This document shows positions 52,015 through 59,712 of a DNA stretch of 64,000 bases, piece after piece; position 1 is the first letter of the stretch; each line of letters opens with the position of its first letter. The stretch lies in contig NZ_JACHGV010000010.1 in NCBI RefSeq assembly GCF_014202475.1, positions 62,001 through 126,000 on the forward strand. The letters are read 5' to 3'. Made by a program: the position numbers and the translations under genes. The stretch comes from Streptomyces paradoxus (GTDB lineage: Bacteria; Actinomycetota; Actinomycetes; Streptomycetales; Streptomycetaceae). Under the pieces are notes generated by a model. It saw only the letters and a list, made by a program, of their open reading frames with translations, did no database searches and was not told the origin of the DNA.

Positions 52015-52557
52015 ATGACCATCCGAGTACGCACCGCCCATACCGCCGACCTGGCCCCCGCCGAACTCGACTCCGCACGCGGCCTGCTGGACGCCGCGTT
52101 CGAGGGCGACTTCGGTGACGAGGACTGGGACCACGGCCTCGGCGGCATGCACGCCCTCGTCCACGACGGCTCGGGGCTCGCCGCGCACGGCGCGGTCGTG
52201 ATGCGCCGGGTGCGGCACCGCGGCCGGTGGCTGCGCACCGGGTACGTCGAGAACGTCGCCGTCCGCGCCGACGCGCGCCGCACCGGCCTCGGCGGGCTGG
52301 TCATGGCGGAACTGGAACGGATCGTCGACCGCGCCTACGACCTCGGTGCCCTCTCCGCGAGCGACGACGGAGCCCGGCTCTACACCTCGCGGGGGTGGCA
52401 GCTCTGGAGCGGCCAGGTGCACGCCCTCAGCCCGCGGGACGGCGTCGTCCGCCTGCCGGAGGAAGAGGACAGCACCTATGTACGGCCCGCCCTCGCCGGT
52501 CCGCTCGACCCTGCGTACGAGCTGCTCTTCGACTGGCGCGACGGCGACGTGCTCTAG
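52015..52557 (+). CDS. Aminoglycoside 2'-N-acetyltransferase-like GNAT protein
   Basis: 180 residues. The AAC(2') pattern is clear: G-D-F-G-D-E-D-W-D-H-G-L-G-G-M-H-A-L (aminoglycoside-site acidic and Trp/His residues), G-Y-V-E-N-V-A-V-R-A-D-A-R, G-A-L-S-A-S-D-D-G-A-R-L-Y-x-S-R-G-W and the end L-L-F-D-W-R-D-G-D-V-L. These line up position by position with mycobacterial AAC(2')-Ic from memory. The enzyme would acetylate the 2' amine of aminoglycosides; in mycobacteria the physiological role is debated. CATACT ends six bases before ATG, suggesting a leaderless message. Resistance in this organism is not shown. Confidence 0.85.
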   Translation: MTIRVRTAHTADLAPAELDSARGLLDAAFEGDFGDEDWDHGLGGMHALVHDGSGLAAHGAVVMRRVRHRGRWLRTGYVENVAVRADARRTGLGGLVMAELERIVDRAYDLGALSASDDGARLYTSRGWQLWSGQVHALSPRDGVVRLPEEEDSTYVRPALAGPLDPAYELLFDWRDGDVL

Positions 52558-52805
52558 AAATCACCGCAGGTCAGAGCAGTGTGACCCAGTCCACTGTCTC
52601 AGATAGTAGGAAGTCCGAGTAATTGTGGAGACAGACGCTCCGCGCTCCCTTAGTTTTGTAGGAGCCGAACGTCTCGCTCGACCAAGCGAATGGCGGTCGT
52701 GAGCCGGGCCCCGTGCAGGCAACCCCTGCGGCACCGCTCCCCGCCCCTTCCGGCGTCTCGATAACCCGCCCTTGCACTCCGTGCTGTCGAAGGAGTCGAT
52801 TTCTC
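52558..52805 (+). other. Lower-GC intergenic leader before a 43-residue gene
   Basis: 248 bases without a gene, noticeably lower in GC than its surroundings. It contains CTGTCTC (52594-52600) paired with GAGACAG (52628-52634), and GCTCC (52644-52648) paired with GGAGC (52661-52665). It could hold a promoter or an RNA structure for the small gene at 52806. Confidence 0.4.
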
Positions 52806-52937
52806 ATGGCCGAGACGACCGTCCGCCGCCGAGTCCGTCACGTTTCCCGTACGACCGAGTCCGACCGCAAGAACGCCGCCGCCGCGCTCCAGCGCGCCCT
52901 AGACCGCAGGGACAACGGCGGATCCAGCGGCCACTGA
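52806..52937 (+). CDS. Very small protein, unknown function
   Basis: 43 residues, M-A-E-T-T-V-R-R-R-V-R-H-V-S-R-T onward, with AAGGAG ten bases before the ATG. Basic N-terminus, a short predicted helix N-A-A-A-A-L-Q-R-A-L-D-R-R-D-N-G-G and a Gly/Ser tail. The good ribosome site, coding-like third positions and long upstream leader support it as a gene. No family was recognised. Confidence 0.65.
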   Translation: MAETTVRRRVRHVSRTTESDRKNAAAALQRALDRRDNGGSSGH

Positions 52938-52990
52938 GCCGCACATCGCAACAGGACCGGGAGCCGCCCGACGAGGTGCGGTGCGGGGCC

Positions 52991-54571
52991 TCACGCCCCG
53001 CGCCGCACCTCGAAGTGGTCGATCCGCTCACCGCCCGACGTCAGCGCCGACACCCGCAGTCTCGGCCTGGCGCCGCTCTCCGCCTCCACCGAGAGGAACG
53101 AGAAGCCGCGGTAGCGCACCCGCGACCACTGCGCCGACTCCTCCTTGGTGTCCCGGGACTTGGTCCACCGGAACGTGGTGACCGGCTCGTGGTCGGCGGT
53201 GTTCCCCTCGTAGCTCTCCTTCACGCCGTCGGGGAAGCCGTACAGTTCCTTGCCGCCGCCGCCCGCGGTGACGTACACGATCCCGTCCCGCCGCGGATCC
53301 GTCGCCCCGCCGACCGGCACCGGCCTGCCCACCTCACCGCCCCGGATCGCGTCGGTCCGCTCGTAGACGTGGTTGTGCCCGTTGATCACCAGGTCCACCT
53401 CGTGCCGGGCGAACAACGGCAGCCACTCTGCCCGCACTCCGCCGTCGGAGGCGTGCGTGGAGGTCGAGTACGCGCAGTGGTGGAAGAAGACGACGATGAA
53501 GTCGACGTCCTTCGAGGACCTCAGCTCGCCGAGCTTGCTGTCCAGCCACTTCGTCTGGCGCCCTTCCGTGTAGCCGAAGTTGGCGGGGATCTCGTACGAC
53601 ACGTCGTTCGCGTCCAGCGCGACCACGCCCACGTTGCCGTACGTGAAGGCGTACACGCCCGGCGCCGTGCGTGCGTCGAAGCCGCTGTCCGGCAGGGAGA
53701 ACCGGGCGAGCTGGCCGCCGTAGCCGTCGGGTGAGTACCAGGCCTCCATGTCGTGGTTGCCGGTCGTCACCATCCACGGCACCGACCGGGCCACCGGCTC
53801 GGTCTGCTTCAGGAACCGGTCCCACTGGCTCGCGTCGAAGACGTCCGACTCCTTGCCCTTGCCGGTCGGGTCGGCGTAGCAGATGTCGCCGGCGTGCAGA
53901 TGGAAGGCGGGCTCCCGGCGCAGCAGCGTACGGTCGTTGAGGGCCGCCTCGTCGCCCACGCCCTGGTCGCCGAACGCGGTGAACACGAACCGCTCCGGCG
54001 GGCTCGCCGGTGCCGTGCGGAAGGACGTGACGGTTCGCCGGTGCCGCGGGGCGGCCGGGTCGAAGCCCTCGTGGCCTACGCCGTAGTAGTACGTCGTGCC
54101 CGGGCGCAGGCCGTCCAGCGCGGCGTGCAGGTAGTACTGGTCGACCGCCGCCCGGACGCCCTTCAGCTCCGGGGTGTGCAGGTCGCGCAGCTCCGCCTCG
54201 ATCTTGCGGCCGAGGTCGTCGGGGCGCAGGCCCACCCGGACGTACGGCTTCTTCACCGCGAGCGGCACCTGCCAGGAGATCCGCATCTGCGTCCGGGGGT
54301 CGGCACCGAACGCCAGATGGCGGCCGAAGGGCGTGACGAGGGAGCCGGGCGCCGTCGCGGTGCCCGGCGACGGGCTCCCGGCCGTCGTGGCGCCGCCCTG
54401 CCCGGACCGGGAGCCGGAACCGGAGCAGCCGGTCAGCAGCCCGCTCGCCACCGCGCCCGCGGTCACCAGGGTGCGCCGCCGCGACAGCCGCGTCCGCAGG
54501 TACTCGTGCTGCTCCGCCATGCTCATCCGGCGGGCGAGCTCGGGCGGGATGCCGAAGTGGGGGATCTCCAT
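52991..54571 (-). CDS. Purple acid phosphatase-like metallophosphoesterase, Tat lipoprotein
   Basis: 526 residues. The N-terminal S-R-R-R-T-L-V-T-A-G followed by G-L-L-T-G-C gives a Tat signal with lipobox, so it should be lipid-anchored outside. An N-terminal fibronectin-like domain (about 80-190) precedes the phosphoesterase core with the five PAP blocks: F-G-D-Q-G (metal Asp), G-D-I-C-Y-A-D (GDxxY), T-G-N-H-D-M-E (GNH[D/E]), F-F-H-H-C-A (VxxH) and N-G-H-N-H-V-Y-E-R (GHxH). It probably hydrolyses phosphate monoesters. It is divergent from leuB. Confidence 0.92.
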   Translation of the reverse strand: MEIPHFGIPPELARRMSMAEQHEYLRTRLSRRRTLVTAGAVASGLLTGCSGSGSRSGQGGATTAGSPSPGTATAPGSLVTPFGRHLAFGADPRTQMRISWQVPLAVKKPYVRVGLRPDDLGRKIEAELRDLHTPELKGVRAAVDQYYLHAALDGLRPGTTYYYGVGHEGFDPAAPRHRRTVTSFRTAPASPPERFVFTAFGDQGVGDEAALNDRTLLRREPAFHLHAGDICYADPTGKGKESDVFDASQWDRFLKQTEPVARSVPWMVTTGNHDMEAWYSPDGYGGQLARFSLPDSGFDARTAPGVYAFTYGNVGVVALDANDVSYEIPANFGYTEGRQTKWLDSKLGELRSSKDVDFIVVFFHHCAYSTSTHASDGGVRAEWLPLFARHEVDLVINGHNHVYERTDAIRGGEVGRPVPVGGATDPRRDGIVYVTAGGGGKELYGFPDGVKESYEGNTADHEPVTTFRWTKSRDTKEESAQWSRVRYRGFSFLSVEAESGARPRLRVSALTSGGERIDHFEVRRGA

Positions 54572-54725
54572 GTCCAGTGAACTTCCCAGCGGAGCCCAAC
54601 GTCCCCACCACGTACGGGTGAACGCGAGCCGACGGACGCGTGCCTTCCCCCGGGCGGGTGCCGTCCCGCTGTCCGCATCACGGACACCTCATGTCATCCC
54701 ATGGGACGAGGAGTAGGGTGCCCGC

Positions 54726-55769
54726 ATGTCTCGCAGCATCAATCTCGCAGTGATCCCGGGTGACGGCATCGGCCAGGAGGTCGTGGCCGAAGGTCTGAAG
54801 GTCCTCTCCGCCGTCCTTCCGCAGGATGTGAAGCTGGAGACCGAGGAGTACGACTTCGGCGCCCGGCGCTACCACGCCACCGGTGAGACCCTCACCGACG
54901 CCGACCTCGACGCCCTGAAGCGGCACGACGCCATCCTGCTCGGCGCGATCGGCGACCCGTCCGTGCCCTCCGGCGTCCTGGAGCGCGGCTTCCTGCTCAA
55001 GCTCCGCTTCGCCTTCGACCACCACGTCAACCTGCGTCCCTCGAAGCTCCTGCCGGGGGTCGCCACCCCGCTCGCGGGCGAGCCGGAGATCGACTTCGTC
55101 GTGGTCCGCGAGGGCACCGAGGGCCCGTACACCGGCAACGGCGGCACGATCCGCAAGGGCACCGAGCACGAGGTCGCCACCGAGGTCTCCGTGAACACGG
55201 CCTTCGGTGTCGAGCGCGTGGTCCGCGACGCCTTCGCCCGGGCCCAGGCCCGCCCGCGCAAGAAGCTCGCGCTGATCCACAAGAACAACGTGCTGACCTT
55301 CGCCGGTCACCTGTGGACGAACATCTTCAACAAGGTGGCCGAGGAGTTCCCCGAGGTCACCACCGAGTACATGCACGTGGACGCGGCGACGATCTACCTC
55401 GTCACGCAGCCCGAGCGCTTCGACGTGATCGTCACGGACAACCTCTTCGGCGACATCGTCACCGACCTCGCCGCGGCCGTCTCAGGCGGCATCGGCGTCG
55501 CCGCGAGCGGCAACATCAACCCCTCCGGCGACTTCCCCTCGATGTTCGAGCCCGTGCACGGCTCGGCCCCGGACATCGCCGGCCAGGGCAAGGCCGACCC
55601 GACCGCCACCGTGCTGTCCGTCGCCCTGCTGCTGCGCCACCTCGGCTACGAGGCCGAGGCCGCCCGCATCGACGACGCGGTCGCCGCCGACCTGTCGGAG
55701 CGCACCGGCAAGCCCGCCCGCTCCACCTCGGAGATCGGCGACGCCCTCGCCGTACGCGTAGCCGGCTGA
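54726..55769 (+). CDS. leuB: 3-isopropylmalate dehydrogenase
   Basis: 347 residues. NAD-dependent oxidative decarboxylation in leucine synthesis. Visible are V-I-P-G-D-G-I-G-Q-E-V, L-G-A-I-G-D-P-S-V-P-S, L-R-F-A-F-D-H-H-V-N-L-R-P, the Y-T-G-N-G-G-T-I-R-K-G loop, catalytic Lys in I-H-K-N-N-V-L and the metal Asp residues in V-T-D-N-L-F-G-D-I-V-T-D-L. It belongs to the actinobacterial type. TAGGGT ends six bases before ATG, so a leaderless transcript is likely. A terminator hairpin and a separate leader lie before ilvE. Confidence 0.96.
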   Translation: MSRSINLAVIPGDGIGQEVVAEGLKVLSAVLPQDVKLETEEYDFGARRYHATGETLTDADLDALKRHDAILLGAIGDPSVPSGVLERGFLLKLRFAFDHHVNLRPSKLLPGVATPLAGEPEIDFVVVREGTEGPYTGNGGTIRKGTEHEVATEVSVNTAFGVERVVRDAFARAQARPRKKLALIHKNNVLTFAGHLWTNIFNKVAEEFPEVTTEYMHVDAATIYLVTQPERFDVIVTDNLFGDIVTDLAAAVSGGIGVAASGNINPSGDFPSMFEPVHGSAPDIAGQGKADPTATVLSVALLLRHLGYEAEAARIDDAVAADLSERTGKPARSTSEIGDALAVRVAG

Positions 55770-55787
55770 CCCGCCGCTGCACACCGC

Positions 55788-55821
55788 AAGCCGCCGGGTC
55801 GCGACCGCGCCCGGCGGCTTT
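55788..55821 (+). terminator. leuB terminator
   Basis: AAGCCGCCGGG (55788-55798) pairs with CCCGGCGGCTT (55810-55820), 11 perfect pairs with an 11-base loop. It lies 18 bases after the leuB stop. Confidence 0.82.
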
Positions 55822-56011
55822 CGCATGTTCCCGCCGGGTGCCACCATCGACCACCGGGCCGCATTCACCCCGTTCCTTCCGCCGCCGCCCCCGGGCGATA
55901 ATCGAACGCGAGGCCGCGGAATGAGGGAATGCTCGGACGTCCTAGCACTGGTCACCATCAGAGCAGTACCGAGCGCGGCCCGTCACTACAACCGGTGAAG
56001 GACATCAACCC

Positions 56012-57100
56012 ATGACGACGCCCACGATCGAGCTCAAGCCCTCCGCCAACCCGCTCTCCGCCGCGGAACGCGAGGGGATCCTGGCCAACCCCGGGTTCGG
56101 CCGCCACTTCACCGACCACATGGTGACGATCAAGTGGACGGAGGGCCGCGGCTGGCATGACGGCCAGCTCGTGCCGTACGCGCCGATCTCCCTCGACCCC
56201 GCCACCACGGTCCTGCATTACGCCCAGGAGATCTTCGAAGGGCTGAAGGCCTACCGCCAGCCCGACGGCTCCGTCGCCACCTTCCGCCCCGAGAAGAACG
56301 CCGAGCGGTTCCAGCGCTCCGCCCGCCGGCTCGCGATGCCCGAGCTGCCGGTCGAGACGTTCATCGAGGCGTGCGACGCCCTGGTGAAGCAGGACAAGGC
56401 GTGGGTGCCGGCGCACGGCGGCGAGGAGTCCCTCTACCTGCGCCCGTTCATGATCGCCACCGAGGTCGGGCTGGGTGTGAAGCCGGCCAACGAGTACCTG
56501 TTCCTGGTGATCGCCTCCCCGGCCGGCGCGTACTTCCCCGGTGGTGTGCAGCCGGTGTCCATCTGGGTCTCCGAGGACCGCGTCCGTGCCGTCCCCGGCG
56601 GCATGGGCGACGCGAAGACGGGCGGCAACTACGCGGCGTCCCTGCTCGCGCAGGCGGAGGCCGCCACGAAGGGCTGCGACCAGGTCTGCTACCTCGACGC
56701 CGTGGAGCACACCTGGGTCGAGGAGCTGGGCGGCATGAACCTGTACTTCGTGTACGGCGACAAGATCGTGACACCCTCGCTCACCGGCTCGATCCTGGAG
56801 GGCGTCACGCGCGACTCCCTGCTCGCCGTCGCCCGTGACCTCGGGTACGAGGCGGAGGAGGGCCGGGTCTCGGTCGACCAGTGGCAGCGGGACTCGGAGA
56901 ACGGGTCGCTGACCGAGGTCTTCGCCTGCGGTACGGCCGCGGTTATCACCCCCGTCGGCACGGTGAAGCGGGCCGGGGCGGAGTGGAAGCAGAGCGGGGG
57001 AGAGCCGGGCGAGGTCACGCTGCGGCTGCGTCAGGCGCTGCTGGACATCCAGCGGGGCACGGCGTCGGACCAGCACGGCTGGATGCACCGGCTGGGCTGA
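56012..57100 (+). CDS. ilvE: Branched-chain amino acid aminotransferase
   Basis: 362 residues. PLP class IV aminotransferase, last step of Val, Leu and Ile synthesis. Characteristic are G-R-H-F-T-D-H-M-V-T-I-K-W near the start, E-I-F-E-G-L-K-A-Y, the Schiff-base Lys in D-A-K-T-G-G-N-Y-A-A (about residue 205), E-E-L-G-G-M-N and E-V-F-A-C-G-T-A. The length fits the long bacterial BCAT group. GGAGG is absent; GAAGGA stands eleven bases before ATG. With ilvBNC, leuB and cimA nearby it makes this region a branched-chain synthesis block. Confidence 0.96.
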   Translation: MTTPTIELKPSANPLSAAEREGILANPGFGRHFTDHMVTIKWTEGRGWHDGQLVPYAPISLDPATTVLHYAQEIFEGLKAYRQPDGSVATFRPEKNAERFQRSARRLAMPELPVETFIEACDALVKQDKAWVPAHGGEESLYLRPFMIATEVGLGVKPANEYLFLVIASPAGAYFPGGVQPVSIWVSEDRVRAVPGGMGDAKTGGNYAASLLAQAEAATKGCDQVCYLDAVEHTWVEELGGMNLYFVYGDKIVTPSLTGSILEGVTRDSLLAVARDLGYEAEEGRVSVDQWQRDSENGSLTEVFACGTAAVITPVGTVKRAGAEWKQSGGEPGEVTLRLRQALLDIQRGTASDQHGWMHRLG

Positions 57101-57123
57101 TCCCCCCAGTGTTCCTGTGACGC

Positions 57124-57155
57124 CGGCCCCGGGCTCTCGATCGAGCCCGGGGCCG
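57124..57155 (+). terminator. ilvE terminator
   Basis: CGGCCCCGGGCTC (57124-57136), loop TCGATC, then the exact complement (57143-57155), 13 perfect pairs, followed by TTGTCTT. Confidence 0.88.
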
Positions 57156-57248
57156 TTGTCTTGTCCGAACGCACCGAGCCTTTAGATCGACGTTCAATTC
57201 TTCTCTGCCTTTTTCTACCGTCATCGGAAGGGATTGTGTATACCTTCG

Positions 57249-57265
57249 TTAGAGTGATGCTCTAA
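57249..57265. promoter_or_regulatory. Palindromic operator before the urease-like/agmatine deiminase operon
   Basis: TTAGAGTGATGCTCTAA, 6 bp arms with a five-base centre, 28 bases before the first gene, in an AT-rich stretch. It contains TAGAGT, which looks like a -10 hexamer, so binding there would block transcription. The TetR gene at the end of the operon is the obvious candidate regulator. Confidence 0.6.
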
Positions 57266-57292
57266 TCATGGACGGCAAGGAGGTGCCCCGGC

Positions 57293-57997
57293 GTGAGACT
57301 GACTCCCACCGAGCGTGACCGGCTGCTGCTCTTCTCGGCCGCCGAGCTGGCCCGGGCCCGCAAGGCGCGCGGTCTGCGGCTGAACGTGCCGGAGGCCACC
57401 GCGCTGATCGCGGACACCGTGTGCGAAGCCGCACGGGACGGTGCCCGGCTCGCCGAGGCGATCGAGCGGGCCCGGGCGGTGCTCGGCCCGGACGACGTGC
57501 TGCCCGGCGTCGCCGGCATCGTCACCGAGGTGCACGTCGAGGCCGTCTTCGACGACGGCTCACGGCTCGCGGTCGTCTCCGACCCCATCGGAGGCGGCTC
57601 GGGGCCGGACGCCCCGGGGGCCCTGCTGCCCGGGCCCGGGCAGCCCGAGCCCGAACCGGCCGTACGGCTGCCCGTCACCAACACCGCGACCGTGCCCGTC
57701 TCCGTGACCTCCCACTTCCACTTCTTCGAGGCCAACCCCCGGCTCCGCTTCGACCGCGGGCGGGCCTACGGCATGCGGCTCGCCGTGCCCGCCGGCTCGT
57801 CCGTGCGGTTCGGGCCGGGGGAGAGCAGCGAGGTCGGGCTCGTCCCCATCGGCGGCGAGCGGGTCGCGACCGGATTCGCCGGGCTGGTCGACGGGCCGCT
57901 GGACGCGCCGGGCGCGCAGGTGGAGGCGCTGCGGCGGGCCGCCGCCTGCGGCTACCTCGGCGTACCGGACACACCGGAGCAGGAGGCCGGACGATGA
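57293..57997 (+). CDS. ureA: Urease gamma-beta fusion subunit (urease-like)
   Basis: 234 residues from GTG 57293, behind AAGGAGGTG. Residues 1 to about 100 are the gamma subunit (L-T-P-T-E-R-D-R-L-L-L-F, L-N-V-P-E-A-T-A-L-I, V-L-P-G-V-A). After a Pro/Gly-rich linker (about 100-125) comes the beta subunit (V-T-N-T-A-T-V-P-V-S-V-T-S-H-F-H-F-F-E-A-N, then G-M-R-L-A-V-P-A-G-S-S-V-R-F). Such gamma-beta fusions are known in Helicobacter and Streptomyces ureases. It overlaps the alpha gene by ATGA. No accessory genes ureDEFG are in the window. Confidence 0.92.
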   Translation: MRLTPTERDRLLLFSAAELARARKARGLRLNVPEATALIADTVCEAARDGARLAEAIERARAVLGPDDVLPGVAGIVTEVHVEAVFDDGSRLAVVSDPIGGGSGPDAPGALLPGPGQPEPEPAVRLPVTNTATVPVSVTSHFHFFEANPRLRFDRGRAYGMRLAVPAGSSVRFGPGESSEVGLVPIGGERVATGFAGLVDGPLDAPGAQVEALRRAAACGYLGVPDTPEQEAGR

Positions 57998-59703
57998 GCC
58001 GCCCAGGAGGCCACCCCGCCGAGGCCCGCCGCCTCTCCCCGTACGAGTACGCCGCCACGCACGGGCCCCGCGCCGGCGACCGCATCCGTCTCGGCGACTC
58101 GGGGCTGACCGTCAAGGTCGAGTCCGACTCCCAGCGCCCCGGCGACGAGTTCCTCGCCGGGTTCGGCAAGACCGCCCGTGACGGGCTGCACCTGAAGGCC
58201 GCCGCGGTCCGGGAGACCTGTGACGTCGTGGTCAGCAACGTCGTCGTGATCGACGCCGTGCAGGGCATCCGGAAGGTGTCCATCGGCATCCGCGAGGGCC
58301 GGATCCACTCGATCGGGCGGGCGGGCAACCCCGACACCCTCGACGGGGTCGACGTGGTCGTCGGCACGGGCACCTCGATCGTCTCCGGCGAGGGCCTCAT
58401 CGCCACCGCCGGGGCCGTCGACACCCATGTCCACCTGCTGTCGCCGCGGGTCATGGAGGCCTCGCTGGCGTCCGGCGTGACCACGATCATCGGGCAGGAG
58501 TTCGGGCCCGTCTGGGGCGTCGGCGTCAACTCGCCCTGGGCGCTGCGGCACGCGTTCGGCGCGTTCGACGCCTGGCCCGTCAACATCGGCTTCCTGGGCC
58601 GGGGTTCGTCGTCCCACCCGGCGCCTCTCGTGGAGGCCCTCGCCGAGGGGGGTGCGAGTGGCTTCAAGGTGCACGAGGACATGGGCGCCCACACCCGCGC
58701 CCTGGACACCGCGCTGCGCGTCGCCGAGGAGCACGACGTCCAAGTCGCCCTGCACAGCGACGGACTGAACGAATGCCTCTCGGTCGAGGACACCCTGCGC
58801 GTGCTGGAGGGCCGCACCGTCCACGCCTTCCACATCGAGGGCTGCGGCGGCGGGCACGTGCCGAACGTCCTGAAGATGGCGGGCGTGCCGAACGTCATCG
58901 GCTCTTCCACCAACCCGACCCTCCCCTTCGGCCGGGACGCCGTCGCCGAGCACTACGGCATGATCGTCTCGGTCCACGACCTGAAGACCGACCTGCCCGG
59001 CGACGCCGCCATGGCCCGCGACCGCATCCGGTCCGGCACCATGGGCGCCGAGGACGTCCTGCACGACCTGGGCGCGATCGGCATCACCTCCTCGGACGCG
59101 CAGGGCATGGGACGCGCGGGCGAGACGGTCCGCCGTACGTTCGCCATGGCCGGGAAGATGAAGACCGAGTTCGGCGCACCCGACGAGCACGACAACGAGC
59201 GCGTCCTGCGCTACATGGCCAAGCTGACCATCAACCCGGCCCTCGCGCACGGGCTCGCGCACGAGGTCGGGTCCATCGAGACCGGCAAGCTCGCCGACCT
59301 CGTGCTGTGGCGGCCCGAGTACTTCGGCGCCAAGCCGCAGCTGGTGCTGAAGGCCGGCTTCCCCGCGTACGGCGTGACCGGCGACCCGAACGCGGCGACC
59401 GACACCTGCGAACCGCTCGTTCTCGGGCCGCAGTTCGGCGCGCACGGAGCGACACCGGCCGACATCTCGGTGGCGTTCGTCGCCCGGGCCGCGCTCGACC
59501 AGGGGCACGACACCCTGCCGACCCGGCGCCGCAGGGTCGCCGTGCGCGGTACCCGGGGCATCGGCCCGGCCGACCTGCGCCTCAACTCCCGTACCGGAGC
59601 CGTCGATGTCGACCAGCGCACCGGTCTCGTCACCCTCGACGGCGAGCCGCTGCACTCCGAACCCGCCGACTCCGTCTCCCTCAACCGTCTCTACTTCCTC
59701 TGA
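57994..59703 (+). CDS. ureC: Urease alpha-like subunit with altered flap and substrate pocket
   Basis: 569 residues from ATG 57994. All six metal ligands expected for ureases are present: H145 and H147 (D-T-H-V-H), K225 (G-F-K-V-H-E-D), H254 (L-H-S-D-G), H280 (F-H-I-E-G) and D368 (T-S-S-D-A-Q). However the mobile flap V-C-H-H-L reads S-V-H-D-L (326-330): the conserved Cys is Val and the second His is Asp. The conserved pocket segment (G-G-G-T-G-P-A-x-G-T) reads G-Q-E-F-G-P-V-W-G-V (167-176). It is therefore probably not a standard urease. Operon context with agmatine deiminase suggests a substituted urea substrate (inference). Confidence 0.9.
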   Translation: MSRPGGHPAEARRLSPYEYAATHGPRAGDRIRLGDSGLTVKVESDSQRPGDEFLAGFGKTARDGLHLKAAAVRETCDVVVSNVVVIDAVQGIRKVSIGIREGRIHSIGRAGNPDTLDGVDVVVGTGTSIVSGEGLIATAGAVDTHVHLLSPRVMEASLASGVTTIIGQEFGPVWGVGVNSPWALRHAFGAFDAWPVNIGFLGRGSSSHPAPLVEALAEGGASGFKVHEDMGAHTRALDTALRVAEEHDVQVALHSDGLNECLSVEDTLRVLEGRTVHAFHIEGCGGGHVPNVLKMAGVPNVIGSSTNPTLPFGRDAVAEHYGMIVSVHDLKTDLPGDAAMARDRIRSGTMGAEDVLHDLGAIGITSSDAQGMGRAGETVRRTFAMAGKMKTEFGAPDEHDNERVLRYMAKLTINPALAHGLAHEVGSIETGKLADLVLWRPEYFGAKPQLVLKAGFPAYGVTGDPNAATDTCEPLVLGPQFGAHGATPADISVAFVARAALDQGHDTLPTRRRRVAVRGTRGIGPADLRLNSRTGAVDVDQRTGLVTLDGEPLHSEPADSVSLNRLYFL

Positions 59704-59712
59704 GGATCAACG

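Noticed and set aside
57994..59703. Plain urease alpha subunit call
   Set aside because: The metal ligands fit, but the flap Cys and one His and the GGGTGPA segment are lost and accessory genes are absent, so canonical urease activity was not assumed.
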